DNA of 64,000 nt from Jiangella anatolica (GTDB taxonomy: Bacteria > Actinomycetota > Actinomycetes > Jiangellales > Jiangellaceae). The notes below the pieces were generated by a model that did no database searches, was not told the origin of the DNA, and was given only the letters and a program-made list of their open reading frames with translations. Below are positions 46,914 through 55,709 of the stretch, piece after piece; position 1 is the stretch's first letter, and each line of letters opens with the position of its first letter. Where the stretch lies: NCBI RefSeq assembly GCF_003236295.1, contig NZ_POTW01000010.1, positions 1-64,000 of the forward strand. Reading direction: 5' to 3'. Made by a program: the position numbers and the translations under genes.

Positions 46914-48745
46914 TGGCCTTCATCATGGACGGCCTCGACGCCGAGGCCTACGACCGCAGCTACGGCGACCGCGAGCTGCTGCGCCGGATCCTGCGCTACT
47001 TCCGGCCCAAGACCCGGGTCATGGGCCTGATCGCGGCCGCCATCGTGGCGCAGTCGCTCATGCAGGCGGCGTTCCCCATCGTCGTCAGCGCGGGCCTGGA
47101 CCGCGTCGTCACCGACCGCGCCACCGGCGTGATCGTCGCGCTGGTGACGGCGGTGCTGGTCACCGGCGTGCTCGGCTGGGTGTTCAACTTCGTGCAGCGC
47201 TGGTACACCGCGCGGGTCGTCGGCGACGTCGTCCTCGGGCTGCGCGAGGACGCCTTCGAAGCGGTCGTGGACCGCGACATGTCCTTCTACGACGAGCACT
47301 CGTCGGGCAAGGTGGTCAGCCGGGTCACGTCCGACACCGAGGACTTCGCCACCGTCGTCACGCTGACGCTGAACCTCGTCAGCCAGGTGCTGCTGGTCGG
47401 GCTGATCACCGTGCTGCTGTTCACCCGCAACGTCGGACTGGCGCTGCTGGTGATGGCGGTGGTGCCGATCATCGTCGCGATGGCGCTGGGGTTCCGGCGC
47501 ATCGCCCGCGAGACGACGCGGCACCAACAGCGCTCGCTCGCCAAGGTCAACGCGACGCTGCAGGAGACCATGGGCGGCATCTCGGTGGCGAAGAACTTCC
47601 GCCAGGAGCAGACCGTCTACGCCGAGTTCCGGCCGATCAACGGGCAGAACTACCGGGTCACGCTCAGGCAGGGCTTCGTGTTCGGCGCCATCTTCCCGGC
47701 GCTGTTCGCGGTGGCCGGACTGGCCACCGTCATGCTCGTGCAGGTCGGCGGCGGGCGGGTGCTCGACGGCGGCATCTCCGCCGGCGACTGGTACCTGTTC
47801 CTGCAGAGCGTCGCGCTGTTCTGGCTCCCGCTGACCTCGATCGCGTCGTTCTGGTCGCAGTTCCAGCAGGGGCTGTCCGCGTCGGAGCGGGTGTTCGCGC
47901 TGATCGACGCGGAGCCGCTGGTCGTGCAGCGCGACCCCGAGCCGGTCGGCCGCCTGACCGGGCGCATCGAGTTCCGCGAGGTCAGGTTCGGGTACACGCC
48001 GGAGCGCCCGGTGCTCGACGGCTTCGACCTCACCATCGAGGCCGGCGAGACCGTCGCGCTGGTCGGGCACACCGGCGCCGGCAAGTCGACGGTGGGCCGG
48101 CTGCTGGTGCGGTTCTACGAGTTCCAGGGCGGGCAGATCCTCGTCGACGGCACCGACATCCGCACCGTCGAGCTGACGTCGTACCGGCACCAGCTCGGCG
48201 TCGTGCCGCAGTCGCCGTTCCTGTTCTCCGGCACGGTCGCCGACAACATCCGCTACCCGCGGCCCGGCGCGCCGGAGGCCGACGTCCGCGCCGCGGCCGA
48301 GGCGGTGGCCGGCGGCGACTGGCTCGACGCGCTGCCCGACGGCCTGGACACCGAGGTCGGCGAGCACGGCTCGGCGCTGTCGATGGGCCAGCGGCAGCTG
48401 GTCGCGCTGGCCCGGCTGCTCCTGCAGGACCCGGCCATCGTGATCCTCGACGAGGCCACCGCCAGCGTCGACCCGCTCACCGAGGCGCAGATCTCCGAGG
48501 GCCTCGACGTCGCGCTGGCCGGCCGCACGTCCATCGTCATCGCGCACCGGCTGTCCACCATCGAGCACGCCGACCGGATCATCGTCATGCGCGAGGGCGG
48601 CATCGTCGAGGAGGGCACGCACGAGTCGCTGCTGCGCGCCGGCGGCGCCTACTGCGACGTCTACAACACCTACTTCCGGCACCAGTCCCCCGACTACCGC
48701 CCCGGCAGCGGCTTCGTCGGTGTCCCGGCCGGCGCCGGCGACTGA
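46913..48745 (+). CDS. ABC exporter half-transporter, catalytic partner
   Basis: 610 residues: six transmembrane helices and an NBD with Walker A GHTGAGKSTVG and Walker B IVILDEATASVD (canonical catalytic Glu). The signature is LSMGQRQLVALAR instead of LSGGQ. This is the mirror image of its partner, so the pair should form one active and one degenerate ATP site, as in TM287/288-like exporters. The ATG shares a base with the upstream TGA. Substrate is unknown; drugs or lipids are typical. Confidence 0.93.
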   Translation: MAFIMDGLDAEAYDRSYGDRELLRRILRYFRPKTRVMGLIAAAIVAQSLMQAAFPIVVSAGLDRVVTDRATGVIVALVTAVLVTGVLGWVFNFVQRWYTARVVGDVVLGLREDAFEAVVDRDMSFYDEHSSGKVVSRVTSDTEDFATVVTLTLNLVSQVLLVGLITVLLFTRNVGLALLVMAVVPIIVAMALGFRRIARETTRHQQRSLAKVNATLQETMGGISVAKNFRQEQTVYAEFRPINGQNYRVTLRQGFVFGAIFPALFAVAGLATVMLVQVGGGRVLDGGISAGDWYLFLQSVALFWLPLTSIASFWSQFQQGLSASERVFALIDAEPLVVQRDPEPVGRLTGRIEFREVRFGYTPERPVLDGFDLTIEAGETVALVGHTGAGKSTVGRLLVRFYEFQGGQILVDGTDIRTVELTSYRHQLGVVPQSPFLFSGTVADNIRYPRPGAPEADVRAAAEAVAGGDWLDALPDGLDTEVGEHGSALSMGQRQLVALARLLLQDPAIVILDEATASVDPLTEAQISEGLDVALAGRTSIVIAHRLSTIEHADRIIVMREGGIVEEGTHESLLRAGGAYCDVYNTYFRHQSPDYRPGSGFVGVPAGAGD

Positions 48746-48774
48746 GACGCGCGGGACGGGGTCGCGCGGCGAGC

Positions 48775-49137
48775 TCAGCGCGAGAGCGACGCGAGTGGGG
48801 CGTAGATCGTCACGCCGGCGGCCTCGAGAGCCTTGCGCAGCTCCGGGCTGGGGCTGCCGCAGACCTCGCCGGTGATGGTGGCGACCTCCGACATCGGCTC
48901 CATCATGGGAGCGATGTTGACCATGTGCTCGAGGCCGGCGGCGGAATCGCGGTAGCGCTCGTGGACGAAGCACTCGGCGCCGTCCGCGGTGAGGAAGATG
49001 TCGTACTCGAGGGTGCCGGTGTCCTTGGTGCGCACGATCTCGACGCATTGTGCGGCCAGCCGCTTGAACTCCTCGAGCCGGCCGTCGCGGATCACCATGC
49101 GGGCCGTTCCATGGATCTCGTTCGATGCTGCCGACAT
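48775..49137 (-). CDS. Putative quinol monooxygenase (ABM fold)
   Basis: 120 residues of the antibiotic-biosynthesis-monooxygenase ferredoxin-like fold: ARMVIRDGRLEEFKRLAAQCVEIVRTKDTGTLEYDIF, and FVHERYRDSAAGLEHMVNI. Typical members are small cofactor-free oxygenases or unknowns. TAGCCT lies 6 nt before the ATG, i.e. it is leaderless. It converges on the ABC exporter operon. Confidence 0.88.
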   Translation of the reverse strand: MSAASNEIHGTARMVIRDGRLEEFKRLAAQCVEIVRTKDTGTLEYDIFLTADGAECFVHERYRDSAAGLEHMVNIAPMMEPMSEVATITGEVCGSPSPELRKALEAAGVTIYAPLASLSR

Positions 49138-49180
49138 TCATCGAGGCTAACACCGCACGACCAACCCGCGATGCGGGCGT

Positions 49181-49804
49181 TCAATCGACGACGAGCGCCG
49201 GATGCCGCGGGTCGTCGGCCCGCACGACGAGGTCGGCGACGGCCTCCGGGTCCACCTCGGCGGCGTACCGCTCGTACGCCGGCAGCGTCCACTGCTCCGC
49301 CGGCGCCGTGAGCCGGCGCAGCGTCGCCGGCCGCAGCGCCAGGTGCACGACGAGGTCCAGCTCCAGCCAGTGGCCCAGCGCCAGCGTCCCGTCCAGCACG
49401 AGCACCAGGCCCGGTGGCGCGGCGACGTAGTCCGCGCGGATGGAGCGGTCGGTGTCCGGGTCGCGCAGCGTCGGCAGGTACCGGCTCGTGCCGCCGGGCC
49501 CCAGCGGCACGAGCACCTCACGGTTCAGCGCGGCGGCGTCGATCCAGCCGTCCAGCAGCGCGTCCGGGTCCTGCGCGCCCTGCTCCAGCCGCAGCGACCG
49601 CGGCCGCAGGAAGTCGCGGACGCGGACCCGGGCCACCGGCCGTCCGGCCGCCCGCAGCGGGTCCGTCAGCGCGTCGGCCAGCCGCTCCGGCCGCGCCGCC
49701 GGGTGGCCGTCGACCAGCAGCCGGACCGCGCCGCCGCCATGGTCCAGGACCCGCTCGACGACGCGGTCCACGAGCACGTCCTCGGTCACCGGCTCCACCC
49801 GCAC
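49181..49804 (-). CDS. Uridine-kinase-like P-loop protein with degenerate Walker A
   Basis: 207 residues with the layout of uridine-kinase-like proteins: RLLVDGHPAARPERLADALTDPLR at the P-loop site, VRVRDFLRPRSLRLE, a central ASP region GWIDAAALNREVLVPLGPGGTSRYLPTLRDPDTDRS, GLVLVLDGTLAL, and C-terminal RYAAEVDPEAVADLVVRADDPRHP. The P-loop GxxxxGK[ST] is lost: no Lys follows DGHPAARPER. It may be inactive or use another substrate mode. A leaderless GTG is likely (CAGCAT on the minus strand). It is divergent from the SDR gene. Confidence 0.8.
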   Translation of the reverse strand: MRVEPVTEDVLVDRVVERVLDHGGGAVRLLVDGHPAARPERLADALTDPLRAAGRPVARVRVRDFLRPRSLRLEQGAQDPDALLDGWIDAAALNREVLVPLGPGGTSRYLPTLRDPDTDRSIRADYVAAPPGLVLVLDGTLALGHWLELDLVVHLALRPATLRRLTAPAEQWTLPAYERYAAEVDPEAVADLVVRADDPRHPALVVD

Positions 49805-49848
49805 CAGGCCATGCTGCCACTGTCCGGCCGGTGCCCTACTGTGACCGC

Positions 49849-50691
49849 ATGCGGCTGACCGGATCGACGATCGTGCTCACCGGCGCGACGTCCGGCATCG
49901 GGCGGGCGACGGCGGTCGCGCTGGCCGGCGCCGGGCCGCGGCGGCTGGTGGTGCACGGCCCGCAACCGCCGGCCGAGGTGGCCGACCTGACGTCCGAGCT
50001 GGCCGCGGCGCTCGGGCCGGCCGGCGAGGTCGTGTATCTGCACGCCGACTACGGCGTGCTGGCCGAGGTCGCCGAGCTGTCGGCGGCGGTCCGGGCGGCC
50101 TGCCCCAACGGCGTCGACCTGCTGGTCAACAACGCCGGCCGGCCCGGCCCGCGGACCCGCACGCTCACCGCCGACGGCCACGAGGCGACGTGGCAGACCA
50201 ACTACCTCGCGCCGGTCGCGCTGACCACGCTGCTGTCCGACGTCGTCGGCCGGTCCGGCGCCGGGCGCATCGTCAACGTCGCGTCGGCCACGCACCTGTC
50301 CGCCGAGCTCGGGCTCGACGACCTCGAGCTGGCCCGCCGCGGGTACTCCCCCGCGTCGGCGTACGCGCGATCGAAGCTGGCGCTGGTCACGTGGTCCTGC
50401 CGGCTCGCCGGACACCGGCCGCGGCCCACGGTCGACGTCGTCAGCGTCCATCCCGGCGTCATCGCGACGCCGCTGCTGCACGCGATGTTCTCCGTCGGCG
50501 GCGACACCCCGGAGCACGCCGCCGCCAACCTCCTCGCCGTCGCCCGTCACGACGACGACAACGGCACGTACTACGACGAGCGCCGTCCGGCCACCCCCAG
50601 CCCGATCGCGCTGGACCCCGTCACGCAGGAGCTGCTCGACCAGCTCACCCAGCGGGCGCTGGCGCCCGTTCTGCCCGCCGCGACCGCGTGA
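49849..50691 (+). CDS. SDR-family oxidoreductase
   Basis: 280 residues. It has the NAD(P) motif TGATSGIG, the NNAG strand (LVNNAGRPGP), a catalytic Ser (VASATH) and YxxxK (YARSK). C-terminal features resemble the retinol-dehydrogenase-like SDRs of actinobacteria. TACTGT (49837-49842) is 6 nt before ATG 49849, so it is leaderless. Its last 47 bp overlap the convergent glycosyltransferase gene. Confidence 0.93.
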   Translation: MRLTGSTIVLTGATSGIGRATAVALAGAGPRRLVVHGPQPPAEVADLTSELAAALGPAGEVVYLHADYGVLAEVAELSAAVRAACPNGVDLLVNNAGRPGPRTRTLTADGHEATWQTNYLAPVALTTLLSDVVGRSGAGRIVNVASATHLSAELGLDDLELARRGYSPASAYARSKLALVTWSCRLAGHRPRPTVDVVSVHPGVIATPLLHAMFSVGGDTPEHAAANLLAVARHDDDNGTYYDERRPATPSPIALDPVTQELLDQLTQRALAPVLPAATA

Positions 50692-52399
50692 GCCGGCCCG
50701 GCGGGTCCAGCACGAACAGCACCTTGCCCGCATGGTCGCCGTACCGCACCAGTAGCGACGCCACGCAGGCGGCGACGTAGGCGGCGCCGAGCGCACACCA
50801 CCACAGGCCGCCGGCGACGAACACGACCGCCCAGGCCAGCTGGTAGGCGACGCAGAACAGCTCGGCCGCCACGTACGGCCAGTGCACCTTGACGCCGTAG
50901 CGCCGCGGCCGGCCCGTCTCGCCGGCCTTCGGCGTCCGCTCGAACTCGCTGTGCAGCGGCCCGAACAGCCCCTCGGCGAACGCGCTGAACTGGTGCGGGA
51001 GCATGCCGGTGTTGACGACGACGTACGGCACGACCCGCGCGAACCGCCGCCCGAACACCCGCGGCGTCAGCCGGTCCAGGTACGTGTGCCGCGTCTCGGC
51101 GGAGGCCAGGCAGCTCATCAGCGTCAGCCAGAGCAGGGTCGGCAGCACGTACGCCGCCAGGCCGGCCGCCGCGCCGAGCGCGCCGAACCACAGCCCGGTG
51201 TGGATCAGCGCCGGCAGCATGGTGATCCACAGGGCCCAGAGCGGCCACTGCCAGGTGGTGCACATGTGGTGGACGAGGTGCGCCCGGCGGGCCGGGGACG
51301 CGCGGTGCCGGAACAGCAGCGTCGCCAGGTGCAGCCGCTGCACCTGCACCCAGCCCTGCGTCCACCGCTTCTGCTGCGCCTTGTACGCGGTGTAGGTGGC
51401 GGGCAGCTCTGCCGGCGCGACGATCTCCTTGACGAACGCCGTCCGGTAGCCGGCGAACAGGTGCCGGAAGCTCAGCTCACAGTCCTCGACCAGGCTGGCC
51501 GCCCGCCAGCCGCCGGCCGCCTCGACCGCCGCGGCCCGCCACACGCCCGCCGTCCCGGTGAAGTTGACGAACCGCCACCGGGCCGAGCGCCACGACATCT
51601 GCAGCGTGTGGTGGTCGTCGACCCACAGCGACTGGGCCCGGGTCAGCGCCGACTGGTCGTGGTTGAGGTGTCCCCACTGCGCCTGGACCAGCGCGAGCCC
51701 GTGGTCCGGGACGCCGTCGGGACGGTAGAAGTGCGGGATCGCACGGAGCAGGTAGTCGCGCGGGGGCACGAAGTCGGCGTCGAAGATCGCGAGGAACTCC
51801 GCGCCGGTCAGCCTCCTGCCCTCCTCGAGCGCGCCGGCCTTGTACCCGTGCCGGTGCTCGCGCCGCAGCACCCGCACGTCGACGCCGGTCTCCCTCCGCA
51901 GCCGCGTGCAGACGGCGTCGACCAGCGCCCGGGTGTCGCCGTCGGTGGAGTCGTCGAGCACCTGGACGGTGAGCCGGTCGCGCGGCCAGCGCAGCGCGCA
52001 CGCCGCCTCGATGGCGCGGCGGGCGACCGCGTGCTCGTTGAACATCGGCAGCTGGACGCAGACCGACGGGTACCGCCCGGGCAACCGGCCCGGCTCGCGC
52101 GACGCCCGGCCGTGGCGGAAGTAGCCCAGCCGCTCGATCACGCCGGCGGCCAGGAACAGCCCGATGACCAGCAGCGGCAGGTGCAGCGTCAGGGTCAGCA
52201 GCCACCAGGCGGCGGCGCCGGCGGCCGGGCCGCGCGGATCCGTCCCGGCGACGACGGCGAACAGCGCGACCGCTGCGACGGCCAGGCCGGCGTTCGGCAG
52301 CCACCACGGGAACGGCGCGCCGCGCTCGGTCCGCCGGCTCACGCGCCGGAGCGGCTCGGGTGGTGGTGGCGGGGCCTGGGCCGGCGCACGGGCGGGCAT
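50645..52399 (-). CDS. GT2 glycosyltransferase, cellulose-synthase-like (CslA type)
   Basis: 584 residues from ATG 52399; an ATG at 52492 would overlap the GNAT gene. There are two N-terminal transmembrane helices and a GT2 domain with D (VLDDSTDG), DxD-like FDADF, the catalytic Asp of LVEDCELS and the QxxRW of QQKRWTQGW. About four C-terminal helices follow. This is the processive beta-glycan synthase layout, close to beta-mannan/glucomannan synthases. It probably makes an extracellular polysaccharide. No partner genes are adjacent. Confidence 0.92.
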   Translation of the reverse strand: MPARAPAQAPPPPPEPLRRVSRRTERGAPFPWWLPNAGLAVAAVALFAVVAGTDPRGPAAGAAAWWLLTLTLHLPLLVIGLFLAAGVIERLGYFRHGRASREPGRLPGRYPSVCVQLPMFNEHAVARRAIEAACALRWPRDRLTVQVLDDSTDGDTRALVDAVCTRLRRETGVDVRVLRREHRHGYKAGALEEGRRLTGAEFLAIFDADFVPPRDYLLRAIPHFYRPDGVPDHGLALVQAQWGHLNHDQSALTRAQSLWVDDHHTLQMSWRSARWRFVNFTGTAGVWRAAAVEAAGGWRAASLVEDCELSFRHLFAGYRTAFVKEIVAPAELPATYTAYKAQQKRWTQGWVQVQRLHLATLLFRHRASPARRAHLVHHMCTTWQWPLWALWITMLPALIHTGLWFGALGAAAGLAAYVLPTLLWLTLMSCLASAETRHTYLDRLTPRVFGRRFARVVPYVVVNTGMLPHQFSAFAEGLFGPLHSEFERTPKAGETGRPRRYGVKVHWPYVAAELFCVAYQLAWAVVFVAGGLWWCALGAAYVAACVASLLVRYGDHAGKVLFVLDPPGRLTRSRRAERAPAPAG

Positions 52400-52463
52400 C
52401 TCGCGGCGGTCCTCTCGTCGGGGGCGCGAACGCCTCCCACGATCGGCGCCGACGATGAGCCGC

Positions 52464-53057
52464 CTATTCGATCGAGCTGAGAACCCTCTCATCCGGCAGG
52501 CGCAGCCGCAGGAACACGACGTGCTCCTCGAAACCCGAGACGGCGGCCTCGTTGCCGGCGAACGGGCCGGTCTCGGTGAAGCCGAGCGACCGGTAGAGCT
52601 CCCGCGCCTCGGTCATGAAGCGCGCCGTCTCCAGCCGCACCTCACGATGGCCCAACGCGGCCGCGTCGGTGAGCAGGCGCCGCAGCAGCGCCCGCCCGGC
52701 GCGCTGCCCGCGCGCCGACGGACGGACGTACATCCGCTTCACCTCCGCGGTCCCGGCGTCGACCGGCTTCAGCGCCCCCACCCCGGCGACCGCGCCGTCG
52801 CCGTTGCCGCTGCTCTGCCGGACGGCGACCAGCAAGCGGCCGCGCGGGCCGAGCAGCGTCGGCAGCTCGGCCCGGAAGACGGCGTGATGGCGCTCGACCG
52901 CCTCGGCCGGGTCGCCGATGTCGTGGCCCTCCTCGACCAGCCGGTCCACGCACCAGCGCACGTACTCGTTCAGCAACGGCCCGACCACCGCCTCGGCGTC
53001 GGCGGCCGACCCGGTCAGCCGCTCGATCCGCAGTCGTGTCGCCGTCACTGGCTCCAT
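52464..53057 (-). CDS. GNAT-family N-acetyltransferase
   Basis: 197 residues. The acetyl-CoA-binding motif is in VKRMYVRPSARGQRAGRALLRRLL (the R/Q-x-x-G-x-G/A loop), with a later VRLETARFMTEARELYRSLGFTETGPF, typical of GNATs. The substrate is unknown. GGGGGGA precedes the ATG. It is probably co-directional with but separate from the GT2 gene downstream. Confidence 0.93.
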   Translation of the reverse strand: MEPVTATRLRIERLTGSAADAEAVVGPLLNEYVRWCVDRLVEEGHDIGDPAEAVERHHAVFRAELPTLLGPRGRLLVAVRQSSGNGDGAVAGVGALKPVDAGTAEVKRMYVRPSARGQRAGRALLRRLLTDAAALGHREVRLETARFMTEARELYRSLGFTETGPFAGNEAAVSGFEEHVVFLRLRLPDERVLSSIE

Positions 53058-53129
53058 GGTTCGTCCCCCCGGCTGGCTCCGTTGTCCAGTCAGAGTAACT
53101 TCATCTTATTCGGAGTCAAGTGAATATGT

Positions 53130-53162
53130 GGGCCAGCGCGGCCGGCGACGCCGCGCCGGCCC
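53130..53162 (-). terminator. Terminator hairpin after the SMP-30 gene
   Basis: On the minus strand, GGGCCGGCGCGGC pairs with GCCGCGCTGGCCC (13 bp, one G-U) around a 7-nt loop. An A/T-rich tract (ACATATTCAC) follows. It starts 4 nt after the stop codon of the SMP-30 gene. On the plus strand it would have one A-C mismatch. Confidence 0.75.
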
Positions 53163-53166
53163 GCCG

Positions 53167-54015
53167 CTAGCCGGCGTACTCGGCGAGCGGGAGGCCGCGC
53201 ACCCCCGGCTCGCGGATCCCGAACAGCGCGCCGTCGCCCGGCCCGGCGTCGTCGAGGCCCAGCCGCGACGTCGTCACGATCAGCTCGTCGAGGTCCGGGC
53301 CGGTGAACGCGACCGCCGTGGCGCGCTGGACCGGCAGGTCGACGACGGTGTCGAGGCGGCCGCCGGCGTCGTAGCGGCGGACCTCCCCCGTCCAGTACGT
53401 CGCCACCCAGACCCCGCCCTCGGCGTCGACGGTGAGCCCGTCCGGCCCGCCCGGGACGTCCGCCCACGGCCGGCGCCCGGTGAGCCCGCCGTCGGCGGAC
53501 CAGTCGAAGGCGTCGATGCGGCCGGTGTCGGTGTCGACGTAGTAGGCGACGGTCCCGTCCGGCGACCAGCCGAGCCCGTTGGAGATCGTCACCGACTCGA
53601 TCGCCGTAGTCACCGCGCCGGCCGCGTCGATGCGGTACACCGTCCCCGCGCCCGGGGTCTCGTCGTAGGCCATCGTGCCGAGGTAGAAGGCGCCGTCGGG
53701 GGCGCAGCCGCCCTCGTTGGAGCGGATGCCGGTGTCGGTCCACAGCTCCGGGCCGCTGACCAGCTCCGCGTCCAGCGCGTCGCCGTCGGCGAGCGCGACC
53801 GACCGCTCCGTCGCGACCAGCCAGCCGCCGCCCCGGCGGGCCCGCACGATCGCGGCGACGCTGCCGACGTGGCGGCGGACGACCTCACCCGACGGCGCCA
53901 GCTCGACGACGTCACCGGCGAGCATGTCGACCCAGCGCGGCCCGGCCCACCGTGGCGAGAAGACCGGGCCCTCGCCGTGCTCGCACACCGCCGCCGTCAG
54001 CTGCTCGGCCTTCAT
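53167..54015 (-). CDS. SMP-30/gluconolactonase-family lactonase
   Basis: 282 residues, a six-bladed beta-propeller. Metal-site residues fit the family: EGPVF near the N-terminus (Glu), SNEGG, ISNGLGWSPDG (Asn) and GGPDGLTVDAEGGVWV (Asp). It likely hydrolyses a sugar lactone. GGAGGG precedes the ATG and a strong terminator follows. No sugar operon lies beside it. Confidence 0.93.
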   Translation of the reverse strand: MKAEQLTAAVCEHGEGPVFSPRWAGPRWVDMLAGDVVELAPSGEVVRRHVGSVAAIVRARRGGGWLVATERSVALADGDALDAELVSGPELWTDTGIRSNEGGCAPDGAFYLGTMAYDETPGAGTVYRIDAAGAVTTAIESVTISNGLGWSPDGTVAYYVDTDTGRIDAFDWSADGGLTGRRPWADVPGGPDGLTVDAEGGVWVATYWTGEVRRYDAGGRLDTVVDLPVQRATAVAFTGPDLDELIVTTSRLGLDDAGPGDGALFGIREPGVRGLPLAEYAG

Positions 54016-54137
54016 CGGCCCTCCGTTCTCTCGGGATGCACACTGTGCCCGACGGCGCCGCCGGGCCGCCAGTGGCGCAGCTCAGCGCCGCTACCGGCCC
54101 CTTGGCGCCGACGACGTCACGCTGCTCGGCCGTCCGG

Positions 54138-54890
54138 TCAGCTCGTGCGCGCGGCCTGGAGGGCGAGGATCTGGTCGTAGGTGCCGTCGATCTCGGCGAA
54201 GCGCTGCCGCTTCACCCGGTCGACCAGGATCTGGCGGGCGTCGGGCTGCGCCTCGAGCAGGCCCATGATCTCGGTGAGGAAGTCCTCCAGCGGCATCGCC
54301 AGTTCGTTGTCGGTGCCCGCACCCATCAGCGTGGTTCGCGTCAGCGGCGGCGCGATCTCGATGACCTGCACCGACGTGTCGCGCAACTGCTCGCGCAGGC
54401 TCTCGGTGTAGGAGTGCACAGCCGCCTTGGTCGCGCTGTAGGTCGGCGTGAGCGGCAGCGGCACGTAGGCCAGGCCCGAGGTCACCGTCGCGATGACCGC
54501 GTCCGGCCGCGACACCAGATGCGGCGCGAACGCGTGGACCAGCCGGATCGTCCCGAGCAGGTTCGTCGTGACGGTGCGCTCGGTGATCTCCAGCGAGTCG
54601 GGGTCCAACACCTTCTCCGGCACCATGATGCCGGCCATGGTGACCAGCACGTTCAGCTCCGGGTAGGACGCGGTGGCCCTGGCGGCCAGCTCCCGGATCG
54701 ACGCATCGTCGGTGACGTCGAACTGCTCGGCGCCGATCCCCGCGTGCTCGGCGACGATCTCGTCGAGCAGTTCCTTGCGCCGTCCGGCCACGATGACGTG
54801 GTTGCCCGCCTCGTGTAGCCGCATGGCCAGTCCGCGTCCGATGCCCGACGTGCCACCGGCCACCAGAACGGTGTTCCCCGAGATCCGCAT
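54138..54890 (-). CDS. SDR oxidoreductase next to a divergent TetR gene
   Basis: 250 residues from ATG 54890 (GGGAGG at good spacing). The Rossmann motif is GGTSGIGRGL. YxxxK is YSATK, and the catalytic Ser lies in VTSGLAYVP. DltE/YbbO-like SDRs of this type act on small carbonyl compounds. It is divergent from the TetR regulator, with operators in between, so it is the likely target of that regulator. The physiological substrate is not apparent. Confidence 0.93.
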   Translation of the reverse strand: MRISGNTVLVAGGTSGIGRGLAMRLHEAGNHVIVAGRRKELLDEIVAEHAGIGAEQFDVTDDASIRELAARATASYPELNVLVTMAGIMVPEKVLDPDSLEITERTVTTNLLGTIRLVHAFAPHLVSRPDAVIATVTSGLAYVPLPLTPTYSATKAAVHSYTESLREQLRDTSVQVIEIAPPLTRTTLMGAGTDNELAMPLEDFLTEIMGLLEAQPDARQILVDRVKRQRFAEIDGTYDQILALQAARTS

Positions 54891-54928
54891 GTCGTTCCTC
54901 CCTATTCTATCGCCGAAAACGCTCAACC

Positions 54929-55002
54929 GTTATCACCGCTAACAGTAGTGCGGCGGCGGCGCAGATGCAACCGGTGATAACAGTGCCGTGCTATCGTCGA
55001 TA
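54929..55002. promoter_or_regulatory. TetR operators with GTTATC/GATAAC half-sites
   Basis: GTTATCACCG (54929-54938) is repeated inverted as CGGTGATAAC (54972-54981). A palindrome TATCGTCGATA (54992-55002) overlaps the leaderless -10 TATCGT of the tetR gene, and GATAAC abuts its ATG (54999-55004). The 54929 site also reads as GTTA-N7-TAAC. The arrangement covers the divergent promoters of both genes, consistent with joint repression. Confidence 0.65.
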
Positions 55003-55004
55003 AC

Positions 55005-55700
55005 ATGAGCGATCGGGACGAGGTGCGCCGGCGAATCATCGAGGCTGCGGCCACGCTGCTGCGCGAGCAGGGCCGCGAGGCCGTCACGACGCGGGCGGTC
55101 AGCGCGGCGGCCGAGGTGCAGGCGCCGACGCTCTACCGCCTGTTCACCGACATGAGCGGGCTGCTCGAGGCCGTCGCCGACGACGGCGTCACCCGCTACC
55201 TCGCGCAGAAGGAGGGCGTGGCACTCACCGACGACCCAGTCGACGACCTGCGCCGGGGGTGGGACACGCACGTCGAGTTCGGCCTGGAGAACCCCGCGCA
55301 CTACGTGCTCATGTACGGCCAGCCGGCTCCCGGCGTCCGCAGTCGTGCCGCGGATCGGACGGAGGAGCGCCTGCACCTCCTGGTCAGCCGCGTTGCCGTC
55401 GCGGGCCGCCTCACTGTCGGCGTCGCGACCGCCATGACGATGGTGCACGCGGCCGGTACCGGCCTCACCCTGACGCTCATCGCCACGCCGCCGGACCAGC
55501 GGGATCTCTCCGTCGTCGCACGGCTGCGCGACGCTGTCATCGGCGCTATCACGACGACGGAGCCGAGCGGTCCCCCGGTCGCCGCCCAGCGCGCGGCGGG
55601 GCTGAAGGCCGTCCTGGACGACGCCGACGGGCTCTACAGCCCGGGCGAGCGGGCGATCCTCGAGGAGTTCCTGGACCGCGCCGCCGACCAGCGGCCCTGA
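55005..55700 (+). CDS. TetR-family transcriptional regulator
   Basis: 231 residues. The N-terminal TetR helix-turn-helix reads EAVTTRAVSAAAEVQAPTLYRLFTDMSGLLEAV. A variable ligand-binding domain follows. It is likely leaderless (TATCGT at 54992-54997). It is expected to repress its own gene and the divergent SDR gene and to respond to the SDR's substrate or a related molecule. The ligand is unknown. Confidence 0.95.
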   Translation: MSDRDEVRRRIIEAAATLLREQGREAVTTRAVSAAAEVQAPTLYRLFTDMSGLLEAVADDGVTRYLAQKEGVALTDDPVDDLRRGWDTHVEFGLENPAHYVLMYGQPAPGVRSRAADRTEERLHLLVSRVAVAGRLTVGVATAMTMVHAAGTGLTLTLIATPPDQRDLSVVARLRDAVIGAITTTEPSGPPVAAQRAAGLKAVLDDADGLYSPGERAILEEFLDRAADQRP

Positions 55701-55709
55701 CCGGCCCGC

